Shown here one piece after another: positions 7,879 through 16,831 of a DNA stretch of 64,000 nt (its first letter is position 1; every line of letters starts with the position of its first letter). A program made the translations under genes and the position numbers. The DNA comes from JBGPEQ01 sp050180895 (GTDB lineage Bacteria > Pseudomonadota > Alphaproteobacteria > Dongiales > Dongiaceae), in NCBI GenBank assembly GCA_050180895.1, contig JBFXDS010000001.1, positions 372,001 through 436,000 on the forward strand. The letters run 5' to 3'. A model generated the notes under the pieces. That model was given only the letters and a program-made list of their open reading frames with translations, did not search any database and was not told where the DNA came from.

Positions 7879-10800
7879 ATGCAGGATGCGCATAAGGCGC
7901 GTGGGTGGAGCTTCGACGTGGGCCAAGCGAGCGTCGACCTGGAAGGGAAGATTGCGAGTGTTACGCGCGAGCTGAACGAAGCGCGCGAGCAGCAGGTCGC
8001 TACCAGCTCCATCCTGAGGGCGATCGCCGCGTCACCGACTGATCTTCTCCCTGTCCTCAACGCCGTAGCCGAAAGCGCCACCCAGCTCTGCGAGGCCCAC
8101 GATGCGGCGATCTTCCTGCGGCGCGGCGAGACGCTCGCGTTAGCCGCGCATCATGGACCGATCTCATTCGACTTCACCGAGTGGCCAGTCGGGCGCAACT
8201 GGGTGACGGGCCGGGCGGTCATCGATCGAGTACCGGTCCATGTACGCAACCTTGTCGAGGAAGAAGACGAGTTCCCCGCCGGTCGAGAGATGGCCCAGCG
8301 TATTGGCCATCGCACCACGCTCGCCATCCCGCTTCTTCGCGAAAGCAATGCAATCGGTGCGCTGCTGATCCGCCGCCTCGAAGTACGGCCATTCACGGAC
8401 AAGCAGATCGAGCTGCTGAAGACCTTCGCCGACCAGGCGGCTATCGCAATCGAGAACGTGCGGCTGTTCGACGAGGTGAACACGCGCACCGCCGACCTTA
8501 GCAAAGCTCTCCAGCAGCAGACTGCGACTGCCGAGGTGCTAAAGGTAATCAGCCGATCCGCGTTCAACCTGGAATCAGTCCTGCAGACGCTGATTGAATC
8601 GGCGGCCCGCCTCTGCGACGCCGACAAGTCGACGATCACCCGTCAGATCGGCGGCAAGTTCTATCGGGCGGAGGCCTATGGCTTCTCGCCCGAGTTCCTC
8701 GCGTTCGTCCGCAATATCCCGGTCGAGCCGGAGCGCGGGTCGGTCTCGGGAAGAGCTCTTTTGGACGGACGGGCCGTGCAGATCGCCGACATCGAGGCCG
8801 ATCCGGAGTACACCTTCGAGGAAGGAAGGCGGCTCGGGGACTTCCGCACCGCGCTCGGCGTGCCGATGCTGCGCGACGGCGTTGCGATTGGCGTCATGTC
8901 GCTGACGCGCTCGACGGTGCGGCCGTTCACCGAAAAGCAGATCGAGCTCGTCTCGACCTTTGCCGATCAGGCGGCGATCGCCATCGAGAACGCCCGGCTG
9001 TTCGAGGAAGTGCAGGCGCGCAATCGAGAAGTGACCCAAGCGCTGGAACAGCAGAAGGCTACCAGCGAAATCCTGCGGGTGATCTCAACCTCACCAACCG
9101 ACGTGCGGCCGGTGTTCGAGACGATCGTGCGAAATGCGGTGGCTCTCTGCGGCTCTCTGTTTGCGAACGTATTCCGCTTCGACGGCGAGCTGTTGCACTT
9201 CGGCGCCAGTCATAATGTGGATCCCACCTATATCGATCTGCTTCGGGCGAAGTACCCGATGCGGCCTGACGCATCCCAGGTGTCGGGAAGAGTCCTGCTC
9301 ACCAGGTCGGTAGTCCGGCTGGAGGACGCGCTTGCCGATCCGGATTACGACCGCCGCTTTCCCACGGCCATGGGCTGGCGCCGGATTATGGGGGTGCCGA
9401 TGCTGCGGCAGGGCGAGCCGCTCGGCGTCATCGTCGTCGCCTGGGCCGAAGCAGGTCCTGTCCTGCCCGCCCAGGAGGACCTATTGAAGCAGTTCGCTGA
9501 TCAGGCGGTTATCGCGATCGAGAACACACGTCTGTTCGAGGAGGTGCAGGCGAAGACGCGGGATCTGGAGGAAGCCCTGACCTTTCAGAAGGGTACCGGT
9601 GACGTGCTTGAGGCCATCGGCCGCTCGGCGTCGAGTCTGCAGCCAGTTCTCAATGCCATCGTGGAGACCGCCGCCGATCTCTGCCGGGCGGAAGGAGCGG
9701 CAGTCCGGCTTCTGAAGGACGGTACGCTTCACCATGCCGCCGCCAGCGGCCGGAACAATGCCACCCTCGCGAGCTATTCGCGGCAGCACCCCGAATTGCC
9801 CGTGGACCGGTCATCCGTTGCCGGCCGTGTGGTACTGGAAGGCCAGACCGTGCACATTCACAACATCGCGGCCGATGCGGAGTACACGTTCCTAGACAGC
9901 CTGGGAAAGGACGTGTCCGTCGGCTCGGCGCTCGGAGTGCCGCTGATCCAGGACGGCAAGGTGGCCGGCGCGATCATGCTGCTGCGCCGGACGATCGATC
10001 CATTCACCGAACGCCAGATCGCACTCGTCGAGACTTTCGCTGACCAGGCCGTGATCGCCATCGAGAACGTGCGGTTGTTCCAGGAAGTGCAGGCCCGCAC
10101 CGGGGAGCTGTCGCGTTCGCTCGAAGACCTGCGAACTGCCCAGGACCGCCTGATCCAGACGGAGAAGCTCGCCTCGCTCGGTCAGCTGACCGCCGGGATC
10201 GCCCACGAGATCAAGAACCCTTTGAACTTCGTCAATAACTTCGCAGCGCTGTCGGCCGAGCTGATTGGCGAGCTGCAGCAGGTGCTCCAGGACGCCGCGA
10301 TCGAGGGCACGGCGCGCGCTGAGGTCGATGAGCTGGCTGCAATGATGAAAGGGAATCTCGAGAAGATCGTCCAGCACGGCAAGCGCGCCGATTCGATCGT
10401 CAAGAACATGCTCCTGCATTCCCGCCAGGGCTCGGGCGAGCACCGGCCGGTAGACGTCAATGCGATCGTCGAGGAGAGCCTTAACCTCGCGTACCACGGC
10501 GCCCGCGCCGAGAAGCAGGGCTTCAACATCACGCTCAAGACCTCGCTCGACCCGGAAGCCGGGGCGGTCGATCTCTACCCACAGGAGATCACCAGGGTGC
10601 TCCTCAACCTGATCTCCAACGGCTTCTATGCGACCGGTAAACGCGCTGCGGACGCCGGTAACGGCTATGAGCCGATGCTCGCCGCGGCGACGAGGAGCCT
10701 TGGCGATAGCGTCGAGATCCGAATCCGCGACAACGGCACTGGCATTGCGCAGGAGGTGAAGGACAAGTTGTTCAACCCGTTCTTCACGACCAAGCCCGCA

Positions 10801-10962
10801 GGCGAGGGCACAGGGCTCGGGCTGTCGCTCAGCCACGACATCGTCGTCAAGCAGCACGCCGGCACAATAGAGGTCCATTCGGAGCCGGGCGAATACACCG
10901 AGTTCCGCATCGTATTGCCGCGCAGCGCCGCCACCATGGCCAAATCGGAAGGAAAGGGATGA
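7879..10962 (+). CDS. Soluble histidine kinase with four tandem GAF domains
   Basis: This is a cytoplasmic sensor kinase of 1027 residues. Four GAF domains end near residues 200, 377, 555 and 735, each closing with a version of FADQAAIAIENVRLFDEV and joined by coiled-coil linkers, so the sensor half is an internal repeat of about 178 residues. The kinase core has an H-box, GQLTAGIAHEIKNPLNF, with phospho-acceptor H776. The N-box (LLNLISNGFYAT), G1 (RDNGTGI), F-box (FNPFFTTKP) and G2 (GTGLGLSLSH) are intact. There are no transmembrane segments, so the signal is intracellular. Its stop overlaps the next gene's start (ATGA), tying it to the receiver. Confidence 0.93.
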   Translation: MQDAHKARGWSFDVGQASVDLEGKIASVTRELNEAREQQVATSSILRAIAASPTDLLPVLNAVAESATQLCEAHDAAIFLRRGETLALAAHHGPISFDFTEWPVGRNWVTGRAVIDRVPVHVRNLVEEEDEFPAGREMAQRIGHRTTLAIPLLRESNAIGALLIRRLEVRPFTDKQIELLKTFADQAAIAIENVRLFDEVNTRTADLSKALQQQTATAEVLKVISRSAFNLESVLQTLIESAARLCDADKSTITRQIGGKFYRAEAYGFSPEFLAFVRNIPVEPERGSVSGRALLDGRAVQIADIEADPEYTFEEGRRLGDFRTALGVPMLRDGVAIGVMSLTRSTVRPFTEKQIELVSTFADQAAIAIENARLFEEVQARNREVTQALEQQKATSEILRVISTSPTDVRPVFETIVRNAVALCGSLFANVFRFDGELLHFGASHNVDPTYIDLLRAKYPMRPDASQVSGRVLLTRSVVRLEDALADPDYDRRFPTAMGWRRIMGVPMLRQGEPLGVIVVAWAEAGPVLPAQEDLLKQFADQAVIAIENTRLFEEVQAKTRDLEEALTFQKGTGDVLEAIGRSASSLQPVLNAIVETAADLCRAEGAAVRLLKDGTLHHAAASGRNNATLASYSRQHPELPVDRSSVAGRVVLEGQTVHIHNIAADAEYTFLDSLGKDVSVGSALGVPLIQDGKVAGAIMLLRRTIDPFTERQIALVETFADQAVIAIENVRLFQEVQARTGELSRSLEDLRTAQDRLIQTEKLASLGQLTAGIAHEIKNPLNFVNNFAALSAELIGELQQVLQDAAIEGTARAEVDELAAMMKGNLEKIVQHGKRADSIVKNMLLHSRQGSGEHRPVDVNAIVEESLNLAYHGARAEKQGFNITLKTSLDPEAGAVDLYPQEITRVLLNLISNGFYATGKRAADAGNGYEPMLAAATRSLGDSVEIRIRDNGTGIAQEVKDKLFNPFFTTKPAGEGTGLGLSLSHDIVVKQHAGTIEVHSEPGEYTEFRIVLPRSAATMAKSEGKG

Positions 10963-11348
10963 GCCTCCTCATTCTGGTTGTCGACGACGAACCCGACATA
11001 GAGCTCCTCTTCCGACAGCAGTTCCGGCGAGACCTCCGCGCAGGACGCTTCGCCATGGAATTCGCGCAATCGGCCACGGCAGCGCTTCAGCGCATCGCCC
11101 ACGCGGCCGATGTCACACTCATTCTCATCCTGTCCGACATCAACATGCCGGGGATGAGCGGGCTCGAGCTCTTGCCAAAGGCAAAGGCTGCCCGTCCCGA
11201 CGTTCCCGTCATCATGATCACCGCCTATGGCGACGCCGACACCAAGCGCAAGGCGCTGGAGAGCGGCGCTGAGGCACTTCTCACCAAGCCGATCGATTTC
11301 GCCGCTCTCAGAGGCGAGATCGACATGCGGATCGGGCGCGCAGCGTGA
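10959..11348 (+). CDS. Single-domain response regulator (CheY-like receiver)
   Basis: The product is a 129-residue stand-alone receiver. The acidic pair is in LVVDDEPD, the phospho-acceptor is D60 in LSDINMPGMSG, the switch Thr is in MITAYGD, and the conserved Lys is in LLTKPIDF. There is no output domain, so it probably acts by protein contact or as a phosphate relay or sink. Four-base overlaps with the kinase before it and the receiver-cyclase after it show translational coupling of all three. Confidence 0.93.
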   Translation: MSLLILVVDDEPDIELLFRQQFRRDLRAGRFAMEFAQSATAALQRIAHAADVTLILILSDINMPGMSGLELLPKAKAARPDVPVIMITAYGDADTKRKALESGAEALLTKPIDFAALRGEIDMRIGRAA

Positions 11349-12592
11349 GCACAAGAATACTAGTCGTTGACGACGAGCCGGATCTGGAAGCCCTGCTCGT
11401 GCAGAGGTTTCGGAAGCAGATCCGGGACGGCACGATGTTCTTCGTGTTCGCCTGCGACGGGATGGATGCGCTGGCCGTGCTGGAGGAGCATGGGGATATC
11501 GACCTCGTGCTCAGCGACATCAACATGCCGCGCATGGATGGCCTGTCGCTGCTGTCCCGGCTACAAGAGCAGGCGGCCGACCTGTCGACGATCATCGTCT
11601 CGGCCTACGGCGACATGGCCAACATCCGCACGGCGATGAATCGGGGCGCGTTCGATTTCATCACCAAGCCGATCGACTTTGCCGACCTCGAGGCGACCAT
11701 CGCCAAGACCATCCGTCACATCGAGGCGTTGCGGGAAGCGCGGCGGCGGCAGGCCACTGCAGAACGCGCGCACGCCTCGCTGTCGCGTTACTTCTCGCCT
11801 AATATCGCGGAGCGGCTGGCCAGCGAGGACGCTGTAGATCTTGGCGGACAGCGCCGCGAAGTCGCCTCCCTGTTCACCGATCTCGCAGGGTTCACCGGCC
11901 TCGTCGAGACGATCGAGCCGAGCGCGCTCGGTGAGCTCCTCAATGACTACCTGGCGGGCATGACCGATGTCGTCTTCGCCCACGATGGAACCGTGGCCAA
12001 AATCGTTGGCGATGCGCTGCACATCCTGTTCGGCGCGCCGACGGAACAGCCGGACCACGCAACCCGTGCGGTCGCCTGCGCGATGACCCTCGACGTCTTC
12101 GCCCAGTCGTTCCGGGATCGGTGGACGAGGAAGGGGTTTTGCCTCGGCCACACGCGGATCGGCGTGCACGCCGGAACCGCAGTTGTGGGCAACTTCGGAG
12201 GCGGCCGGTTCTTCGACTACGGCGCCTACGGCGACACGATCAACGTTGCCGCCCGGCTAGAGGCCGCCAACAAACTGCTCGGAACGCGTGTGTGCGTGAG
12301 CGCAAGCGTCGCCGAGCGGGCGGAGAACTTCCGTGGCCGCCCCGTGGGCGACCTCATTCTGAGAGGCAGAGCCGAGCCCATCCGCGCCTATGAGCCGCTG
12401 GCGGCCGAGCGATTCAAAGACCCTGCGACCGATGCCTACCTGGAAGCTTTCTGCCTGCTGGAAGCGTGTGATCCGGCCGCCCTCGCAGCATTCGCTGCAC
12501 AGGTCGGCCGTCATGCTGAGGATCAGCTCGCCAGCTTCCATCTCAAGCGCCTGTTGAACGGGGGGACCGGGAGCCGGATCACTCTTGCCTAA
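11345..12592 (+). CDS. Response regulator with class III adenylate cyclase output domain
   Basis: The product has 415 residues: a receiver (1-125, phospho-acceptor D58 in LSDINMPRMDG, Lys in FITKPIDF), a short helical linker, and a class III cyclase domain (about 165-350). The metal-binding aspartates are in ASLFTDLAGFTGLVE and KIVGDALHILFG. The Asp in YGAYGDTINVAARLE points to ATP rather than GTP, and Asn and Arg of the catalytic triad lie in the same motif. The start is GTG 11345, overlapping the previous stop as GTGA. The likely role is phosphorylation-controlled cAMP synthesis downstream of the four-GAF kinase. Confidence 0.92.
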   Translation: MSTRILVVDDEPDLEALLVQRFRKQIRDGTMFFVFACDGMDALAVLEEHGDIDLVLSDINMPRMDGLSLLSRLQEQAADLSTIIVSAYGDMANIRTAMNRGAFDFITKPIDFADLEATIAKTIRHIEALREARRRQATAERAHASLSRYFSPNIAERLASEDAVDLGGQRREVASLFTDLAGFTGLVETIEPSALGELLNDYLAGMTDVVFAHDGTVAKIVGDALHILFGAPTEQPDHATRAVACAMTLDVFAQSFRDRWTRKGFCLGHTRIGVHAGTAVVGNFGGGRFFDYGAYGDTINVAARLEAANKLLGTRVCVSASVAERAENFRGRPVGDLILRGRAEPIRAYEPLAAERFKDPATDAYLEAFCLLEACDPAALAAFAAQVGRHAEDQLASFHLKRLLNGGTGSRITLA

Positions 12593-12646
12593 GACGCCTC
12601 AATGTCCGGAAGTGGCGCCTTTTGCGACGAGGAGAGATTTGGCCTC

Positions 12647-12668
12647 GGCTGGTCCACCAGCGGAATGT
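12647..12668. repeat. 22-bp segment shared with 3118-3139
   Basis: The sequence GGCTGGTCCACCAGCGGAAT followed by GT is matched at 21 of 22 positions by 3118-3139 in the same orientation. On the minus strand both copies read IPLVDQP followed by N two residues later. Flanks diverge, so this may be a relic of a dispersed element whose body is lost. Confidence 0.6.
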
Positions 12669-12771
12669 GAGAGGGCGGAAACTTGGCGCGCCGCCGCGAT
12701 CGCGGCTTGCTGGCGGGCCGCCGATGCCGGACAATCGCCCGCGGACCGGACAACCAAGGGGAGAAGCGGCC

Positions 12772-13551
12772 GTGGCTTTCACGTTCCTGATGAATGGCGA
12801 CGTCCTGCCGAGCGTAACGACGTCGCAGATCCTGTTGCGCCGGCACCGGCCGCAGGCGACCATCAAGGCCGATGGCCACTTCGGGCCGCGGACCAAGGGT
12901 GCGGTCGAGAACTTCCAGTCCTTCCACCGGTTGACGCGGGACGGCATCATCGGCAACAACACGTGGAACCAGTTCATGACCGTGAGCGGCTTCCAGACGA
13001 TCGATGTCGTCGACGGGACCGATTCGTCGCTGGTGGCGTTGGAAGCGGCTGACATCCGGCAGGCCGGCGGAGACCCGATCGTGGTGTTCGGCATGTCCAA
13101 CGGCATCGAGTTCGTCACCAGCCAGATCGTCGCCCGCGGGCGCGCCCAGAACGTCATGCTGCTGCGCTTCCACGGCCACGGCAATCGTGGGCTGCAGAAC
13201 GTGACCGGCGGCGAGATCAACGGCGCGCCGCACCTGGCGGCGATCTCGCTGTCGAACTACTCGCAGATCGAGGGCACCATCGCACGCATCAGGTCGGTGA
13301 TGCTGCCGTTCGGCTCCGTGCAGCTTCTGGGCTGCGACGTCGGCGGCGGCCGGGGATCGCAGCTGGTCTCGCGCTTGGCGGGAACTTGGGCCGCTCCGGT
13401 GACCGCGGGGCTGCACACACAGTTCGGCGGCGGCAATCGGACCTTCCGCTTCGAAGGCCAGACCGTGACGGGGTTTCCCGGCGGCGCCAATCTCCGATCA
13501 TGGTCGCAGGCGATGGAGGCCCAGTTCGGCAATCAGACCATGGCGACTTGA
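12772..13551 (+). CDS. Peptidoglycan-binding-like domain fused to a DUF4347/caspase-fold-like domain
   Basis: The product has 259 residues from GTG 12772, which has AAGGGGAG about eight bases upstream. Longer in-frame starts lack such a site. Residues 10-70 form a PG_binding_1-like helical domain (IKADGHFGPRTKGAVENFQS). Residues 100-225 resemble the DUF4347 module: a hydrophobic strand then FHGHGNRG (H134, H136), and later VQLLGCDVGGGRGSQLVSRL (C188). A His-Gly pair followed by a Cys at the end of a strand is the layout of clan CD (caspase-like) peptidases. Whether it is active is inference. No signal peptide is visible. It follows the kinase-cyclase operon by 180 bases. Confidence 0.7.
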   Translation: MAFTFLMNGDVLPSVTTSQILLRRHRPQATIKADGHFGPRTKGAVENFQSFHRLTRDGIIGNNTWNQFMTVSGFQTIDVVDGTDSSLVALEAADIRQAGGDPIVVFGMSNGIEFVTSQIVARGRAQNVMLLRFHGHGNRGLQNVTGGEINGAPHLAAISLSNYSQIEGTIARIRSVMLPFGSVQLLGCDVGGGRGSQLVSRLAGTWAAPVTAGLHTQFGGGNRTFRFEGQTVTGFPGGANLRSWSQAMEAQFGNQTMAT

Positions 13552-13590
13552 ACCGTCGGGCTCGCGCCTGACGCGCGCGGTCTGCATGCG

Positions 13591-14382
13591 TCATCCGAGC
13601 CCGGCGGCTTGCGCGATCAGGAGCAGCCCGGCCGCGGCGACGACGGCGCCGATGGCGCGCGCGACGCATTCGCCGGCCGGTGCGAGACGCTCGGCGCTGA
13701 TGGCTGCCGTCACGACCACCATCGCGCCCAGGTCCATGACCCCGATGGCCAGGAGGATCCCCATCAGATTGGCGCAGCAGGCGCTGCAGTGGAGGCCGAG
13801 GCGCAGGCCATGCCGCCAAGCCAAGCCGGCGTCGGCCGGCAGCGTGCGGCCGCGTCCGGGTATCTCCCGGCAGCAGGCGAGGTGACGCGCTTTCCACGCG
13901 GTGAACTGGAGCGCGCCGGCGATAAGGACAGCCACGCCGACCGCGAACGGGACGGTGTGCGCCAGCGACGGCAGCTGCATTTCGACCGCCGCCAGCGCGA
14001 CGCCCAGCGGAAAGATGGCTATCCCGGACAGGGTCCACACGACGAAGTATCCTGCGCCCGCCAGAACGGTCAGCCGACCCAGGCGCGCCCGGCCTGTCCT
14101 GTCGACGGCCTGGCGGTAGCGCCGCAGCATCGGCACCAGGGACGGCAGCATCATCGCCGTCATCATCGCGACCCACATGCCGAGGAACGACGCCGCGGCG
14201 CCGGGCCAGGTCTGTCCGGGCATCCGCATCCACGCCATCGACATCGTCCAGCCGCCGGGCATCGGCATCCCGTCCATCGCCGACATGGACGCGCACCAGA
14301 CGATCGTCAGCGCCGCGCTGACGGCGAAGAGCAGCGCCGAGACGCCGAAGAAGGCTCGCTCCGAAGCCCGCTCGCAAACCAT
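13591..14382 (-). CDS. DUF2182 integral membrane protein
   Basis: The product has 263 residues and about six or seven transmembrane helices. The family hallmarks are the Met-rich stretch (SMSAMDGMPMPGGWTMSMAW, from about residue 32), the MWVAMMTAMMLPSLVPML helix, and a HCSACCANLMGILL motif (about residue 200) whose His/Cys/Met residues suggest copper or another soft metal. The family is described as predicted metal-binding, and no reaction is established. It is separated by 48 bases from the broken DUF899 gene upstream and runs in the same direction. Confidence 0.82.
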   Translation of the reverse strand: MVCERASERAFFGVSALLFAVSAALTIVWCASMSAMDGMPMPGGWTMSMAWMRMPGQTWPGAAASFLGMWVAMMTAMMLPSLVPMLRRYRQAVDRTGRARLGRLTVLAGAGYFVVWTLSGIAIFPLGVALAAVEMQLPSLAHTVPFAVGVAVLIAGALQFTAWKARHLACCREIPGRGRTLPADAGLAWRHGLRLGLHCSACCANLMGILLAIGVMDLGAMVVVTAAISAERLAPAGECVARAIGAVVAAAGLLLIAQAAGLG

Positions 14383-14430
14383 GCGTTGACCCCGGTCCCG
14401 TAGTTGCGCCGCGACGAACAGGACGCAGGC

Positions 14431-15141
14431 TCACTGCTCGTCGTACTCGTCGTGACGGCGCACCCATTCCATCGTGAAGTCGAGGCCGTCCTCGTCGCGG
14501 CCCTTCGGCACGAGGTCGAGGAACTGGTAGGCCCCATTGACCATGTCGATGCCGCGTAAGTAGCAGGAGTAGGTGTGGAAGACGGCGCCTGCCTCGTCCT
14601 TGCAGAAGACGCTGATTCCCGGCCATTCGTCCTCGTCCGAGCCAAGCTTGCGCATCTTATAGTTGAAGAAGACCGGTTTCTGCAGCTCCTCCGCGGTGAA
14701 GGAAACGTTGTAGTCCCGGTTGAAGTCGCTTCCGTTGGACGACACCCACGGGAAGCTCCAGCCCGTGCGCTTCTTGTAGGCCTCGAGCTTGGTCAAAGGC
14801 GCGCGCGACACGGCCGTGAACGTCACGTCGCGATGATTGAGATGGATCGGGATGCCATTGAAACTGTCGGCCTAGAACGAGCATGAGGTGCATCCCTCTT
14901 CCCAATCCGGGCCGAACATGAAGTGATAGACGATGAGCTGGGAGCGCCCGTCGAAGAGATCGGCGAGCGAAAGTGCGCCCGTCGGCCCCTCGAACCGGTA
15001 GATCTTCTCCACGCGCTCCCAGGGCATTGCCATCCGGCGGCGGGTCAATGCATCGCGCTGACGCGTGAACTCCTTCTCGGCAGCGAGCAGCTCAAGGCGC
15101 GCCTTCAACCATTCTTCGTGCGAAACGATTTGATTCCACAT
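14431..15141 (-). pseudogene. DUF899 (thioredoxin-like) gene interrupted by a single in-frame amber codon
   Basis: Reading the minus strand from ATG 15141 (AGGAGGT five bases upstream) gives a complete DUF899 protein of about 236 codons. It covers KIYRFEGPTGALSLADLF, FMFGPDWEEGCTSCSF, then TAG at 14874-14872 (codon 90), then ADSFNGIPIHLNHRDVTF through to WVRRHDEYDEQ in the same frame. No other lesion is visible. Flanking codons align with the intact paralogue at 15974-16741. A single substitution from a tryptophan codon (TGG) would explain it. It is either a very recent pseudogene, a sequencing error, or a readthrough case. Confidence 0.85.
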
Positions 15142-15191
15142 GGTTGACCTCCTGCTTGCTGAGTTGCCTGCCCGGAAAGGTCCCGACAGCG

Positions 15192-15821
15192 TCACGCCGC
15201 CGTTTGGATGCTGGCGAAGGCCTCGGCGATTCGTTGCGGCGCCGCAGAGCGCGCATACATCCGATCGAGATAGGCGCGCAGGTTGGGAAAGCCGTCGATC
15301 AGATGATTTTCATTGGCCCAGTCCATCAGGTAGGCCGTCACGCAGTCAGCGGCGGTAATCCGGTCGCCGACGATGAACTGGCGCCCATCCATGTGACGTT
15401 CAAGAACGCGCGCCATGGCGGCAAAGTCCTCACCGGCAAGCGCGATGTCCTGCGGCAAGCGCTTGTTCTCGGGAAGCAGGACTGTGTGCTTGGCCATGCG
15501 CCACAAAGGCTGCTCGAGCTCGGTCATCGCGAACAGAACCCAGCGATAGACCTGCGCCCGCTCCTTGACGTCGGTCGGCAGCAGCCCCCTCTCGGGATAC
15601 TTCTCGGCCAGATAAAGAACGATGGCCGCCGATTCCGTGATGACGCTGTCGCCATCGACGAGTACCGGCACCTTGCCGGCGGGATTGAGCGCGAGGAATT
15701 CCGGGCTGCGGTGCTCCCCGGCCAGCAGGTTGACGGGCACGAACTCGAAGTCGGCGCCGAGCTCCCTGAGACCCCAGAGGGCGCGAAGCGAACGCGTCGG
15801 ACCAAATCCATAGAGCTTCAT
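15192..15821 (-). CDS. Glutathione S-transferase family protein
   Basis: The product has 209 residues, the usual length for a cytosolic GST. The N-terminal thioredoxin-like domain starts MKLYGFGPTRSLRALW, with the glutathione-binding loop NPAGKVPVLVDGD and SAAIVLYLAEKYPE. The all-helical C-terminal domain includes ITAADCVTAYLMDWA, matching the N-capping-box region of the family. ATG 15821 has GGAG seven bases upstream; a second ATG at 15827 has none. It lies between two DUF899 genes on the same strand, which suggests a joint detoxification or oxidative-stress role. The substrate is unknown. Confidence 0.88.
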   Translation of the reverse strand: MKLYGFGPTRSLRALWGLRELGADFEFVPVNLLAGEHRSPEFLALNPAGKVPVLVDGDSVITESAAIVLYLAEKYPERGLLPTDVKERAQVYRWVLFAMTELEQPLWRMAKHTVLLPENKRLPQDIALAGEDFAAMARVLERHMDGRQFIVGDRITAADCVTAYLMDWANENHLIDGFPNLRAYLDRMYARSAAPQRIAEAFASIQTAA

Positions 15822-15973
15822 GGCCATTCTCCATTCGTTACGGTGGCGTGGATCTCCAGATCGTTGTCGTTTGGCGGCCCCGCATTTCGACAGCGCATCA
15901 TCCGCCGGTGTCCGGCGAACCCTGACGCCTCTGCGGCTGGCTCCCGGTTGCGTCAATGACGGCGGCGCCCGGT

Positions 15974-16741
15974 TCAGCGCTTGCCGTACTCGTCGTGGCG
16001 GCGCCACCAGATGCCCGCCTCGTTGCGTCCCTTGGGGGCCCGGTCGAGCCACTGGTACATGCCCCAGAGGCCGTCCAGTCCGCGCGCATAGGTGGAATAG
16101 GTATGGTACACGACGCCGTCCTCGAGCACGAACGCGCTCAGGCCCGGCCGGTCGCGCACGTAGGTGGCCGCGTCGGTTCCGCACATGGCCGCGAACTGGG
16201 CGACGGGCTCCGGGGCCGGCGTCAGATCCATCGCATGGCCGCCGCGCTCGTAATTGTATTCGACATCCCCCTTGCGCTGCTGCTCTTCGGTGACCGAGAC
16301 GTTGAAGTCGAAGTTGAAATCGCCGCCGAGCGAGGACGCCCAGGGGAACGTCCACCCCATCCGCTTTTTGTAAGCCTGCAGCTTCGCGAGCGGCGCCCGC
16401 GACACCGCCGACAGCGTGACGTCGTGGTTGGCGAGGTGGACGGCGAAGCCGTCGAACCCGTCCGCGATCGCCGAGCAGGACGGGCAGCCCGCCGTGTAGT
16501 CGGGGCCGAACATGAAGTGGTAGACGAGGAGCTGCGAGCGCCCGCGGAAGAGGTCGGCCAGCGAGGCGCTCCCCTCGTCGGTCTCGAACCGGTACGGCTT
16601 GTCGACCGCGACCCACGGCAACGCCTGACGTCGCCGCGCCAGCTCGTCGCTGCGTCGCGTCAACTCCTTCTCCGCCTCGAGCAGCGCGAGCCGCGCGGCC
16701 AGCCACTCCTTCCGTGTCCCGGTCATGTGCGTCGTCGTCAT
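15974..16741 (-). CDS. DUF899 domain protein (thioredoxin-fold), intact paralogue
   Basis: The product has 255 residues. The DUF899 core runs from KPYRFETDEGSASLADLF through FMFGPDYTAGCPSCS, a CxxC-like pair after a thioredoxin-type strand, to SRAPLAKLQAYKKRMGW, and the end is WWRRHDEYGKR. It carries an insertion (about residues 155-200) that the broken paralogue at 14431-15141 lacks. The family is widespread and called thioredoxin-like, with no proven reaction. ATG 16741 is used and ATG 16726 is an alternative. The gene is divergent from the TPR/winged-helix protein at 16832. Confidence 0.87.
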   Translation of the reverse strand: MTTTHMTGTRKEWLAARLALLEAEKELTRRSDELARRRQALPWVAVDKPYRFETDEGSASLADLFRGRSQLLVYHFMFGPDYTAGCPSCSAIADGFDGFAVHLANHDVTLSAVSRAPLAKLQAYKKRMGWTFPWASSLGGDFNFDFNVSVTEEQQRKGDVEYNYERGGHAMDLTPAPEPVAQFAAMCGTDAATYVRDRPGLSAFVLEDGVVYHTYSTYARGLDGLWGMYQWLDRAPKGRNEAGIWWRRHDEYGKR

Positions 16742-16831
16742 GGTCCTTCTCTCCGTTGGGTGGTGGGTGGTCGTGAGTTAGAGTGGTACCGGACAGCGCA
16801 TGGTGAGAGTTACAAGTGTGGCGGGATTCCG

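Noticed and set aside
15956..16831. Extension of the TPR/winged-helix gene to an upstream start at 15956
   Set aside because: This part is antisense to the intact DUF899 gene. The ATG at 16832 begins the recognisable protein.
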